Of a stretch of 64,000 nt of DNA, positions 8,445-16,692 are shown piece after piece (the stretch's first letter is position 1; every line of letters starts with the position of its first letter). Position numbers and translations under genes: made by a program. Under the pieces are notes generated by a model that saw only the letters and a list, made by a program, of their open reading frames with translations, was not told where the DNA came from and did not search any database. Origin of the DNA: Actinomycetota bacterium (GTDB lineage: Bacteria > Actinomycetota > Geothermincolia > Fen-727 > Anoxymicrobiaceae). Location: contig JAHJCO010000012.1 in the NCBI GenBank assembly GCA_018831265.1, forward strand, positions 62,001 through 126,000, in the 5' to 3' direction.

Positions 8445-9275
8445 ATGAATGAGAACGACCCCGAGGAGAGTCCCACACTGGACGGTATCCGGATCACCCG
8501 GTTCCACGCCGGGGATTCCTACCCCGACGGGGACGTGGTCGCCCGCGAGGAGCCTCTGGAGATCCGTGTCAACGGGCAGGCCGTGGTCTACCTGATGAGG
8601 CTCCCGGGACACGACGTGCCCCTGGCCGCCGGCTTCTGCCTCAGCGAGGGTATCATCTCGGGCAGGAGCGACATCGACCTCATCCGTCACTGCACCGAGG
8701 GGGACGGTCCGGGCGAGGGCGAACGGGTGGGAGGCCTGGTGGAGATGACGACCGCCGCGGCGATCGGGATGGACCGGTTCGCCTCCGCGAGGGTCATCCG
8801 TACCGGCTGCGGCGGGGCCGACCTGAGCAAGGACGTGGACCTCGCCGGCATCTCGGTGGCCGTCGATACCGTGTTCGACCCCGAGGTGCTCCTTCGCATG
8901 CCCGATGCCATGCTGCAGGGGCAGGATGTCTTCCGCCGGACGGGAGGCACCCACGGCGCCGGCGTCTTCGACACGGAGGGGCGGCTCCTGGTGGTCATGG
9001 AGGACGTCGGGCGGCACAACGCGGTGGACAAGGCGCTGGGCTACCTGCTCCTTTCGGGGGAGAGCACCGCCGACAAGGGCCTGGTCCTCTCGGGGCGTCT
9101 CTCCTACGAGATGGTGCTGAAGACGGCCCGTGCGGGAATCCCGTTGATCTGCAGCGTATCGGCGCCGACGTCGCTGGGAGTCCAGGTCGGGGTGGCCACG
9201 GGCGTCACGCTGGTGGGCTTCCTCCGGGGAGCGGGATTCAACGTCTACTCCCACCCGGAGAGGGTGCGGGCATGA
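8445..9275 (+). CDS. fdhD: FdhD-like sulfurtransferase for molybdo/tungsto-enzyme maturation
   Basis: A 276-residue member of the FdhD family, which passes sulfur to the metal cofactor of formate dehydrogenase-type enzymes. Recognisable blocks are EEPLEIRVNG near the start, 'GFCLSEGII', 'RTGCGGADL', 'GGTHGAGVF', 'MEDVGRHNAVDKALGYLL' and 'SGRLSYEMVLKTARAGIP'. Only one Cys is seen in the TGCGG loop, where some family members have two. The open frame extends upstream, but the true start is probably ATG 8445 (or 8427). No Shine-Dalgarno is visible; a -10-like TATATT (8433-8438) lies six bases upstream, compatible with a leaderless message. mobA overlaps its stop by four bases. No formate dehydrogenase gene is in the window; the nearby aldehyde ferredoxin oxidoreductase is a possible client. 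Confidence 0.88.
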   Translation: MNENDPEESPTLDGIRITRFHAGDSYPDGDVVAREEPLEIRVNGQAVVYLMRLPGHDVPLAAGFCLSEGIISGRSDIDLIRHCTEGDGPGEGERVGGLVEMTTAAAIGMDRFASARVIRTGCGGADLSKDVDLAGISVAVDTVFDPEVLLRMPDAMLQGQDVFRRTGGTHGAGVFDTEGRLLVVMEDVGRHNAVDKALGYLLLSGESTADKGLVLSGRLSYEMVLKTARAGIPLICSVSAPTSLGVQVGVATGVTLVGFLRGAGFNVYSHPERVRA

Positions 9276-9895
9276 ACGACGCGACCTTGATAATACTCGC
9301 GGGCGGCCGGGGCAGGCGGATGCCGGGAGACAAGGCGCTCATGGAGGTCGGCGGCAGGACGGTCATCGACATCCAGCTGGAGGTGACGACGGGGCTCTTC
9401 AGGGAGACGTTGCTGGTGGTGAACCGGGGCCGGGTGGGGGCACTGGCCCGGTACGAGGAGCGCGGCGTGCGCGTCGTAGAGGAGACGGTGCGGGGTATGG
9501 GGCCGCTGGGCGGGATAGCCGGCGGCCTGGAGCTGTCGACGACGAGGGAGAACTTCGTCCTTGCGTGCGATATGCCGTTCATCAGGAGGAAAGCGGTCGC
9601 CTTCGTGCTGGGGTGTCTGCCCGGCTACCAGGTCGCCGTCCCCAGGACGAGTGCGGGTCTCGAGCCTCTCCACGCCGCCTACGACAGGGAGTGCCTGGGG
9701 GCCATACGAAGGCAGCTCGAGCTCGGCGACCTCCGGGTCACCGGCTTCTACCACGAGGTCCGGGTCCGGTTCGTCGAATGGGAGGAGATCGCTCCATTCG
9801 ATCCGACCTCAAGGTTCCTGCTGAACATGAACTCACCTGAAGACGTGAGAAGGGCCTCGGCTGTGTTCGAGGACGGGGAGGCGCTATCGGGATGA
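9272..9895 (+). CDS. mobA: Molybdenum cofactor guanylyltransferase (MobA-like)
   Basis: A 207-residue nucleotidyltransferase. The N-terminal LAGGRGRRMPGDKALMEVGG is the GTP-binding signature 'LAGG.S.RMG.DKA' of MobA, with the Lys of DKA conserved. GPLGGIAGGL and LACDMPFI are the next family blocks, the latter carrying the metal-binding Asp. It attaches GMP to molybdopterin to give the dinucleotide cofactor in the cytoplasm. It overlaps fdhD by ATGA and its own stop overlaps the next gene, so fdhD-mobA-hypothetical are one transcript. Tungsto-enzymes such as AOR usually use the mononucleotide form, so a second, guanine-dinucleotide enzyme is implied elsewhere. Confidence 0.87.
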   Translation: MNDATLIILAGGRGRRMPGDKALMEVGGRTVIDIQLEVTTGLFRETLLVVNRGRVGALARYEERGVRVVEETVRGMGPLGGIAGGLELSTTRENFVLACDMPFIRRKAVAFVLGCLPGYQVAVPRTSAGLEPLHAAYDRECLGAIRRQLELGDLRVTGFYHEVRVRFVEWEEIAPFDPTSRFLLNMNSPEDVRRASAVFEDGEALSG

Positions 9896-10554
9896 AAGCG
9901 ATAAGAGTGAGCGGAACGCCGGGGAGGAGCACGCTGGCGGAATTCCTGCACGAGAGGATCGAGGGCTCGGCGCTGATCACGGTGGAGCCCCAGGAGGAGG
10001 CGTTCGCGGCCGGCCCGATCGGCGACGAGGAGCGCAACTGGGTGGAGCCGGGCGGGGAGAGGCCGCCGGTCTTTGACCAGTCGAGCGCGTTCATCTTCGA
10101 CTCCAACGTCGATCTGAGAGGGACCAGGGAGATGGTCGTGTTCGTCTCGGACGTCCCACCGGGGGAGCTGACGCCGTTCCTGCGCGCCGCCGGATGGGAC
10201 GCCGAGGTGGCGCTCTTCGAGGTACCGCGAGAGCGCGCCGAGCACCTCGAGAGGGACGTAAAGGACACCATGCGGGCGCGCAAGGTACTGATATACGAGG
10301 GCACGGAAGGCAGGGAACGCGCGTTCGGCAAGGCGCTGGACATGGCGCTCGCTTACATGGGAGGTGCGGCAGTGGAAGGAGAGGTCCCCCCCGAGGTGAT
10401 GGAGGAGGTAAAGGCCGCGGCGGTCGACAACCGGATAACCTGCGAGCGCGCGCACGCGCTGGCGGGCGAGCTGGGGGTCGAAAAGGCGGTGATCGGAAGG
10501 GCGCTGGACCTGCTGGACATAAAGATCACCGAGTGCCAGCTCGGCTGCTTCTAG
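9892..10554 (+). CDS. Unrecognised protein with degenerate P-loop-like N-terminus and CQLGCF tail
   Basis: A 220-residue cytoplasmic protein I do not recognise as a named family. It starts MKAIRVSGTPGRSTLAEFL, which resembles a MobB-type beta-strand/P-loop/helix, but the invariant 'GK[ST]' Lys is replaced (GRST). The middle has a hydrophobic strand 'EMVVFVSDVPP' as in a Walker B region. The last 50 residues (VDNRITCERAHALAGELG, then IGRALDLLDIKITECQLGCF) look like a small helical, helix-turn-helix-like domain ending in two Cys. It is co-translated with mobA (ATGA overlap) and lies directly before the aldehyde ferredoxin oxidoreductase. A role in metal-cofactor delivery or in sensing it is inference from context only. 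Confidence 0.7.
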   Translation: MKAIRVSGTPGRSTLAEFLHERIEGSALITVEPQEEAFAAGPIGDEERNWVEPGGERPPVFDQSSAFIFDSNVDLRGTREMVVFVSDVPPGELTPFLRAAGWDAEVALFEVPRERAEHLERDVKDTMRARKVLIYEGTEGRERAFGKALDMALAYMGGAAVEGEVPPEVMEEVKAAAVDNRITCERAHALAGELGVEKAVIGRALDLLDIKITECQLGCF

Positions 10555-10562
10555 ACCTCTGA

Positions 10563-10568
10563 TATAAT
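10563..10568 (+). promoter_or_regulatory. -10-like TATAAT ahead of the aldehyde ferredoxin oxidoreductase
   Basis: A perfect TATAAT lies nine bases after the preceding stop, 64 bases before the AOR start codon. No good -35 box is found at 16-18 bases, so this would need an activator. GC-rich inverted segments in the 60-base leader could fold. Confidence 0.35.
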
Positions 10569-10632
10569 CACGCGGGGAGGCGCATCGGCACCGCCCCGTG
10601 AATCCGGCTGACTAGCCCAAGGAGCCGCGAAG

Positions 10633-12537
10633 ATGAGCAGCAGATACGGCGGATACATGGGCGCATTCCTCGACGTGGATCTCTCCTCGGGAGAGGTGCG
10701 CACGTTCGATGTCCCCGACTCCCTGAGGGAACTCTACCTCGGGAGCAAGGGACTGGCGATGCGCCTGCTCTACGACAACACGCCCAGGGGATGCGATCCA
10801 CTGGGGCCGGACAACGCCCTGATCGTCAACACCGGCCCGCTGGTCGGCTCCAACGCCCCGTGCTCGAGCCGTTTTAACGTGAGCACCAAATCGCCGCTCA
10901 CGGGGGCCGGCCTGTCGAGCAACTGCGGCGGGACCTTCGGCATCAACCTCAAGAAGGCCGGGTTCGACGGCGTGATCATCAGGGGGAAGGCCGAAAAGCC
11001 CACCTGGCTCCACATCGAGGACGGCAAGGCCGAGCTGCGCGACGCCGGAGAGCTCTGGGGGCTCGACACCGAGCAGACTCAGGAGAAGCTCCCCGGGAAG
11101 GCCGGCAAGATCGTCATAGGGCCCGCCGGCGAGAACCTGGTACTGTACGCCTGCATCATCTCCCAGGAGCGGGCGGCCGGCAGGGGCGGAGCGGGCGCGG
11201 TCATGGGCTCCAAGAACCTGAAGGCCGTCACCGCCGCGGGGTCGGCAAGGGCCCCCGTGGCGAGGCCCGAGAAGTTCAAGGCCGACGTCAAGAAATGGAT
11301 CGAGATCCTGAGGAAGCATCCGGCGACCGGCGAGATGATGCCCTCGTTCGGCACCGCGGTCTTCGTCAACCGCTGCAACGTGACCAACACGCTGCCCACC
11401 CGCAACTTCAGCCGGGGCACATTCGAGGAGGCGGACGCCGTCAGCGGGGAGACGCTCGCCGACACGCTGCTGACCGGCAACTTCGGATGCGCCTCATGCG
11501 TCATCAAGTGCGGCCGGCGGGTCGACCTCGGGGAGAAGAACATCAAGGGCCCGGAGTACGAGACACTGGGATTGCTGGGGCCCAACCTGGAGATCTCCGA
11601 CCTGGGTAAGATCTGCGAGTGGAACTACCAGGCCGATCTGGCCGGGATGGACACCATTTCGCTCGGCAACACCCTCGGCTTCGCCATGGAGCTGGGCGAG
11701 CGCGGCCTGATGGAGGTGCCGGTCCGCTTCGGGAGCACCGATGGCATAGCCGGGCTCATCGACGACATAGCAAACCGGCGCGGGATCGGGGACGAGCTGG
11801 CCGACGGGGTGAGGAAGCTCTCCGAGAAGTACGGAGGGGTCGAATACGCCATGCAGGTAAAGGGCATGGAGTTTGCCGCGTACGAGCCGCGCGGCGCGGT
11901 CGGGCACGGGCTCGGCTACGCCACCGCCAACAGGGGCGGCTGCCACATCGGGGGTGGCTACATGGTCTACCTGGAGTCGAACGGGCCGCTGACCATGGAC
12001 CCGCTCACCACCCGCTCGAAGCCACAGCTCACCGCGCTCATGCAGGTGCTGCTGGACGCGCTGTCCTGCGCGGGGTCGTGCCAGTTCACCGCCTTCACCG
12101 CCGTCCCGGCGCCGCTTCTGAAGCTCCGGCCGTACGGAACGCTCTACCGGATACTCGCGAAGTCGCTGGAGTTCCTGGGGCCCGCCGTCGAGCTGATGCT
12201 CAGGTACCCGAAGGCCCTGGCGGTCATCCCGCCCATGGACGCCATGCAGCACCCCAGGGCGCTGGCGGACCTGACCGGCATGAAGATGACCATGGGCCGC
12301 TACATAGAGGTCGGGGAGCGCAGCTACCTGATGGAGAGGCTGTACAACATCAGGGAGGGAGTGACCGGGGCTGAGGACAGGCTGCCGGCACGCGCCGTCG
12401 AGGAGGCGCAGACATCGGACCCGCGCTCCAGGGTCCCCCTGGCGGTGATGCTGCCGCGCTACTACCGCGTCCGCGGGCTCGACAGGTACGGAGCGCCCAG
12501 GAACGAGACCCTGCAAAAACTAGGAGTCTCCGTCTGA
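10633..12537 (+). CDS. Aldehyde ferredoxin oxidoreductase (tungsten/molybdenum enzyme)
   Basis: A 634-residue cytoplasmic enzyme of full AOR length, oxidising aldehydes to acids with ferredoxin as electron acceptor. The N-terminal domain has the family start 'YGGYMGAFLDVDLSSGEV' and the cofactor-binding 'SSRFNVSTKSPLTGAG' and 'AGRGGAGAVMGSKNLKAV' blocks. The [4Fe-4S] ligands C286, C289 and C293 are in CASCVIKC, and the fourth is probably in LSCAGSCQF. The 'GLGYATANRGGCHIGG' segment is also typical. ATG 10633 has AAGGAG ten bases upstream. It lies 78 bases after the cofactor gene set, suggesting a dedicated maturation cluster and an anaerobic or microaerobic host. Substrate cannot be told from sequence; subgroup could also be an uncharacterised AOR-like enzyme. 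Confidence 0.92.
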   Translation: MSSRYGGYMGAFLDVDLSSGEVRTFDVPDSLRELYLGSKGLAMRLLYDNTPRGCDPLGPDNALIVNTGPLVGSNAPCSSRFNVSTKSPLTGAGLSSNCGGTFGINLKKAGFDGVIIRGKAEKPTWLHIEDGKAELRDAGELWGLDTEQTQEKLPGKAGKIVIGPAGENLVLYACIISQERAAGRGGAGAVMGSKNLKAVTAAGSARAPVARPEKFKADVKKWIEILRKHPATGEMMPSFGTAVFVNRCNVTNTLPTRNFSRGTFEEADAVSGETLADTLLTGNFGCASCVIKCGRRVDLGEKNIKGPEYETLGLLGPNLEISDLGKICEWNYQADLAGMDTISLGNTLGFAMELGERGLMEVPVRFGSTDGIAGLIDDIANRRGIGDELADGVRKLSEKYGGVEYAMQVKGMEFAAYEPRGAVGHGLGYATANRGGCHIGGGYMVYLESNGPLTMDPLTTRSKPQLTALMQVLLDALSCAGSCQFTAFTAVPAPLLKLRPYGTLYRILAKSLEFLGPAVELMLRYPKALAVIPPMDAMQHPRALADLTGMKMTMGRYIEVGERSYLMERLYNIREGVTGAEDRLPARAVEEAQTSDPRSRVPLAVMLPRYYRVRGLDRYGAPRNETLQKLGVSV

Positions 12538-12582
12538 CCATGCGCCACATCCTTGCATCACCGCAACCAAACGTCTATGACC

Positions 12583-12718
12583 GTGGGGTCGGACAGGTAA
12601 CCATGGAGTCAACGGTCGATCAACCCATGGACGAACCGGGGGGTCCGACACTTGCAGTGCCGTTGGATTACGCCGATCTCGATAAGGACATTACGCAATG
12701 AAAGTGTCTGACGCCCCT
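12583..12718. repeat. Imperfect inverted repeats in the AOR-moaD gap
   Basis: The gap holds GGGTCGGAC (near 12585) and GGTCCGACACTT (near 12646), which pair imperfectly, and a further AAGTGTCTGACGCCCC near 12701 that is the inverse of the second. The core resembles the AAGTGCCTGACCC palindromes around purN, so these may be worn copies of one dispersed repeat family. Confidence 0.35.
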
Positions 12719-12732
12719 CATCATTCGAACAA

Positions 12733-12981
12733 ATGCCCAAGGTAAAGTTCTACGCGACTCTCATAAAGGCAGCCGGAGGCAGGGAGGCATCCGTCGAGGC
12801 CTCCAACGTCGGCGAGCTCATCAATCGCCTCCGGGATGGCTACGGAGGCAGGCTGGACCGCTACCTGAAGGTCAGCACGGTGCTGGTCAACGGGACCAAC
12901 GTCACCCAGCTCAAGGGCAGGAAGACGCGGCTGAAGCCCGACGACGTGGTATCGATATTCCCGCCGCTGGGCGGAGGATAG
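12733..12981 (+). CDS. MoaD/ThiS-family sulfur-carrier protein
   Basis: An 82-residue beta-grasp protein of the ubiquitin-like MoaD/ThiS family. It starts PKVKFYATLIKAAGGREA and ends VVSIFPPLGGG, the C-terminal Gly-Gly that is thiocarboxylated by a MoeB-like enzyme in molybdopterin synthesis. Given the AOR gene 195 bases upstream, a role as small subunit of molybdopterin synthase, or a tungsten-enzyme variant, is likely. Odd context: it ends four bases before purL and is placed where purS often sits, but it lacks PurS features. No clear Shine-Dalgarno precedes ATG 12733; a 15-codon frame (12698-12745) with AAGGA ahead overlaps its start and could couple translation. Confidence 0.83.
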   Translation: MPKVKFYATLIKAAGGREASVEASNVGELINRLRDGYGGRLDRYLKVSTVLVNGTNVTQLKGRKTRLKPDDVVSIFPPLGGG

Positions 12982-12985
12982 GAGG

Positions 12986-15187
12986 ATGGCTTTGGCGGAG
13001 CTGTACGAGGAGTTGGGCCTAACCGGGGAGGAGTACGAGAGGATCCGGGAGATCCTGGGCAGGGAACCCAACAACGTCGAGCTGGGCATGTTCTCGGTCA
13101 TGTGGTCCGAGCACTGCAGCTACAAGTCCAGCAAGGAGCAGTTGCGCAAGCTCCCCACCGAGGGGCCGCGGATCCTCATGGGCCCGGGCGAGAACGCGGG
13201 AGTAGTGGACATCGGCGACGGCCTGGCGGTCGTCTTCAAGCTGGAATCCCACAACCACCCCAGCGCCGTCGAGCCGTTCCAGGGCGCAGCGACCGGCGTC
13301 GGCGGCATCGTGCGTGACATCTTCACCATGGGAGCAAGGCCTATCGCCGGCCTGGACCCCCTGCGCTTCGGGTCGCTGGAGAGCCCCCGCACCCGGTACC
13401 TGTTCGACGGAGTGGTCGCGGGCATCGCCTCCTACGGCAACTGCCTGGGGATACCGACCGTGGCCGGGGACGTCTACTTCGAGGAGGCGTACGAGGAGAA
13501 CCCCCTCATCAACGTCATGTGCGCGGGCATCATGCCGAAGGATCGACTGATACTGGGGCGCGCCTCGGAACCGGGGAGCGTCGGTATCCTGATAGGCAGC
13601 AGCACGGGCCGCGACGGGATAGGAGGGGTCAGCGTACTGGCCAGCCAGGAGTTCGACGAGACCTCGGCGGCGAAGAGGCCCAGCGTCCAGGTGGGAGACC
13701 CTTTCACCGAGAAGCTGGAGATCGAGGCGTGCCTGGAGATGCTGGACAGGGGCCTGCTCCTGGGCCTGCAGGACCTCGGCGGGGCGGGGCTCACCTGTGC
13801 GACCTGCGAGACCGCCGAGCGGGGCGGCTGCGGGATGGACGTCGATATATCGAAGGTCCCGCAGCGCGAGCGTGGCATGGAGCCAATCGAGATAATGATG
13901 TCCGAGTCGCAGGAGCGCATGTTCGCCCTCTGCTCGGAGGCCGACCTCCCCGAGGTGCTGGGCATCTGCGAGAAGTGGGGCCTGGACGCCACGCCGCTGG
14001 CGAAGGTCACCGAGGGCGACACGCTCAGGCTCTTCTGGGAGGGGGAGGTCGTGGCCGAGGTCCCGGCCAGCGCGCTGGCGCAGGGACCCGAGTACCACAG
14101 GGACGCCGAGAGGCCATCCTACCTGGACGAGGTCGCCTCGTTCGACCCCGGTCGCCTGCCCCCCCCTGAGGACCTCGGGGGGGCCGTCCTGCGGATGCTG
14201 GGATCGGCGAACATCTGCAGCAGACGCTGGGTCTACGAGCAGTACGACCACATGGTCAGGGTCAACACGGTGGTCCTTCCCGGCAGTGACGCGGCCGTGC
14301 TCCGGGTGAAGGGGAGCCGGCGAGCCATCGCGCTTACCTGCGACTGTAACGGCCGCTACTGCTACCTGGACCCAAGGCTGGGGGCCGAGATAGCGGTCGC
14401 GGAGAGCGCCCGGAACGTCGCCTGCAGCGGCGCGGTGCCGATCGCCCTCACCAACTGCCTCAACTTCGGGAACCCGGAGAAGCCCGCCATCTTCTGGCAG
14501 TTCTGCGAGTCGGTCGAGGGGCTGGCCGAGGGTTGCCGGCAACTCGAGACCCCCGTGGTCGGGGGGAACGTGAGCTTCTACAACGAGTCGTTCGGCGAGG
14601 CCATCTATCCCACCCCGGTCATCGGGATGCTGGGCCTGCTCGAGGATGAGGACAACCGGGTGGTTTCGGCGTTCAAGCGCGAGGGGGACCACGTGGTCCT
14701 GCTCGGCGATACACGCGACGAGCTGGGCGGCAGCGAGTACCTCAAGGTATTTCACGCTGAAGTGGCCGGAAAGCCGCCCTCGCTGGACTGGGACTCGGAG
14801 AAGGCCCTCCAGAAGTGCCTGGTCCAGGCCGCGGCGAGGGGGCTCCTCACCTCGGCTCACGACCTGTCCGAGGGGGGCCTGGCGGTCGCCCTGGCCGAGG
14901 CCTGCATAATCGGGGGCACCGGGGCGCACGTGGACCTTGTGGGGGTGCTGCCGCCCCACGTGACACTGTTCAGCGAGAGCCAGTCGAGGGCGCTTGTAAG
15001 CGTGGCGCCTTCGATGCTGGCCGACCTCCAGGACGTCGCCGGAGACCTCGGGGTCCCGCTTCACGTGCTGGGGACGACCGGCGGGACGGCCCTGGAGGTC
15101 AAGGGGCTGTTCGAGATCGGCCTGGACGATATGCGGGACGTATACGAGACCTCCCTGGAGAAGATGATAGCCGGGGCGCATCATTAG
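12986..15187 (+). CDS. purL: Phosphoribosylformylglycinamidine synthase, PurL subunit
   Basis: A 733-residue small-type PurL, the ATP-dependent synthase subunit that converts FGAR to FGAM with ammonia from PurQ. Family blocks include MWSEHCSYKSSK near the N-terminus, 'VFKLESHNHPSAVEPFQGAATG', 'GLQDLGGAGLTCATCETA', 'NCLNFGNPEKPAIFWQF' and 'HDLSEGGLAVALAEA'. The His in ESHNHPS and nearby residues form the ATP site. Small PurL needs PurS and PurQ, neither of which is in the window. The ATG has GGAGGATAGGAGG just upstream, within the end of the MoaD-like gene. purF follows within 50 bases and the set purL-F-M-N-H runs in pathway-related order. Confidence 0.95.
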   Translation: MALAELYEELGLTGEEYERIREILGREPNNVELGMFSVMWSEHCSYKSSKEQLRKLPTEGPRILMGPGENAGVVDIGDGLAVVFKLESHNHPSAVEPFQGAATGVGGIVRDIFTMGARPIAGLDPLRFGSLESPRTRYLFDGVVAGIASYGNCLGIPTVAGDVYFEEAYEENPLINVMCAGIMPKDRLILGRASEPGSVGILIGSSTGRDGIGGVSVLASQEFDETSAAKRPSVQVGDPFTEKLEIEACLEMLDRGLLLGLQDLGGAGLTCATCETAERGGCGMDVDISKVPQRERGMEPIEIMMSESQERMFALCSEADLPEVLGICEKWGLDATPLAKVTEGDTLRLFWEGEVVAEVPASALAQGPEYHRDAERPSYLDEVASFDPGRLPPPEDLGGAVLRMLGSANICSRRWVYEQYDHMVRVNTVVLPGSDAAVLRVKGSRRAIALTCDCNGRYCYLDPRLGAEIAVAESARNVACSGAVPIALTNCLNFGNPEKPAIFWQFCESVEGLAEGCRQLETPVVGGNVSFYNESFGEAIYPTPVIGMLGLLEDEDNRVVSAFKREGDHVVLLGDTRDELGGSEYLKVFHAEVAGKPPSLDWDSEKALQKCLVQAAARGLLTSAHDLSEGGLAVALAEACIIGGTGAHVDLVGVLPPHVTLFSESQSRALVSVAPSMLADLQDVAGDLGVPLHVLGTTGGTALEVKGLFEIGLDDMRDVYETSLEKMIAGAHH

Positions 15188-15234
15188 TGCTGAATATCAA
15201 TCAATTCGTTACGCCGGTGGGGGATAATAGGGTC

Positions 15235-16671
15235 GTGGACGAATCAAACGGGATCTCCGAGGCCGATACGCTGCACGAGGAGTGCGGTGTCTTCGGGGTA
15301 TATGCGCCGGGCGAGGAGGTCGCGCGCGTCACATACTTCGGGCTGTACGCGCTGCAGCACCGGGGCCAGGAGAGCGCCGGAATAGCGGTCTGCTCTGATG
15401 ACGGCGTCCTGGTGGTCAAGGACATGGGACTGGTCTCCCAGGTCTTCAACGAGAACAGCTTCGTGACCCTGACCGGCGACTGTGCGATCGGGCACGTGCG
15501 CTACTCCACCACGGGATCCACCCACTGGGAGAACGCCCAGCCGATGTACGAGGTCAGCGGCAGGGGCCCCCTGGCGCTGGCCCACAACGGCAACCTGGTC
15601 AACACCGAGGACCTCCGCGACTGGCTCATCAGCCTGGGCGCCACCTTCAGCTCGACCACGGATACCGAGGTCATGACCGCCCTGCTGAACAACTCTCCGG
15701 CCGGAACCACCGCGGAGGCCATAGAAGAGTCGTTTCCCAGGCTGAGGGGCGTGTACTCCGCGGTCGTCCTGACCGAGGAGGGACTGTTCGGGGTTCGCGA
15801 CCCGCACGGGGTGCGGCCGCTGTGCATCGGGCGCAAGGAGGACGCCTGGTTCCTGGCCTCCGAGACCGCCGCCCTGGACGTGGTGGGCGCCTCGTTCATC
15901 CGGGAGGTGGAGCCCGGGGAGATAGTCCGGCTGGGGCCCGACGGGCTGACCTCACACGGCTACGTGGCGAAGTCGGCGCCTTCGCTGTGCATCTTCGAGT
16001 TCATCTACTTCGCCCGACCGGACTCGCGCCTCTACGACCGGGTGCTCTACGACGCCCGCAAGGAGATGGGCATGCACCTGGCCGAGGAGGCCCCGGTGGA
16101 GGCGGACATCGTGATCCCGGTGCCCGACTCCGGCATCCCCGCCGCCATCGGCTTCGCGGAGAAGTCGGGTATCCCCTACGGGGAGGGGCTCATCAAGAAC
16201 CGCTACATAGGCCGTACGTTCATCCAGCCCACCCAGTCCATCCGGCAACTTGGGGTCAGGCTCAAGCTGAACCCGCTGACGCCGGCGGTCGCGGGCAAGA
16301 GGCTGGTGGTGGTGGACGACTCCATAGTCCGGGGCACGACCAGCCGCAAGATCGTCGAGATATTGAAGGAGGCGGGGGCCAGCGAGGTGCACATGCGCGT
16401 GAGCTCGCCGCCGATCTGCTGGCCGTGCTTCTACGGCATCGACACAGCGGTGCGAAGCGAGCTGATCGCCTCGCGCCTCGAGGTGCCGGAGATACGGGAT
16501 TTCCTGGGGGCCGACTCGCTGCACTACCTCGGCATGGAAAACCTGGTGCGCTCCTGCAGGGCGCCCAAGGACAGGTTCTGCACCGCCTGCTTCGACGGCG
16601 AGTACAGGATAGACGTGCCCGACGAGATGAGGATGTCCAAGTTCCGGCTGGAGGAGAAGACCGGGGCTTAG
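15235..16671 (+). CDS. purF: Amidophosphoribosyltransferase
   Basis: A 478-residue enzyme that makes phosphoribosylamine from PRPP and glutamine, the first step of purine synthesis. After the propeptide MDESNGISEADTLHEE comes the nucleophile C17 in CGVFGVYAPG, exposed when the leader is cut off. 'ALQHRGQESAGIAV', 'GHVRYSTTGS' and 'LAHNGNLVNT' form the glutaminase; 'VVVDDSIVRGTTS' binds PRPP. ICWPCFYGID and the CxxC in FCTACFDG mark the [4Fe-4S] Bacillus-type enzyme. Start: the frame is open far upstream inside purL, and a GTG overlaps the purL stop (15187), but the codons there are AT-rich and unlike the gene; GTG 15235 has GGTGGGGGAT ten bases ahead. Confidence 0.94.
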   Translation: MDESNGISEADTLHEECGVFGVYAPGEEVARVTYFGLYALQHRGQESAGIAVCSDDGVLVVKDMGLVSQVFNENSFVTLTGDCAIGHVRYSTTGSTHWENAQPMYEVSGRGPLALAHNGNLVNTEDLRDWLISLGATFSSTTDTEVMTALLNNSPAGTTAEAIEESFPRLRGVYSAVVLTEEGLFGVRDPHGVRPLCIGRKEDAWFLASETAALDVVGASFIREVEPGEIVRLGPDGLTSHGYVAKSAPSLCIFEFIYFARPDSRLYDRVLYDARKEMGMHLAEEAPVEADIVIPVPDSGIPAAIGFAEKSGIPYGEGLIKNRYIGRTFIQPTQSIRQLGVRLKLNPLTPAVAGKRLVVVDDSIVRGTTSRKIVEILKEAGASEVHMRVSSPPICWPCFYGIDTAVRSELIASRLEVPEIRDFLGADSLHYLGMENLVRSCRAPKDRFCTACFDGEYRIDVPDEMRMSKFRLEEKTGA

Positions 16672-16692
16672 AAGCGGACAGGGGGGCGGCCC

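Noticed and set aside
12733-12981. MoaD-like gene as PurS
   Set aside because: Size and position fit PurS, but the sequence ends in the sulfur-carrier Gly-Gly and lacks PurS-like blocks.
14815-15234. Long N-terminal extension of PurF
   Set aside because: This frame overlaps purL, has a poor protein-like composition and precedes the conserved nucleophile Cys by too far.
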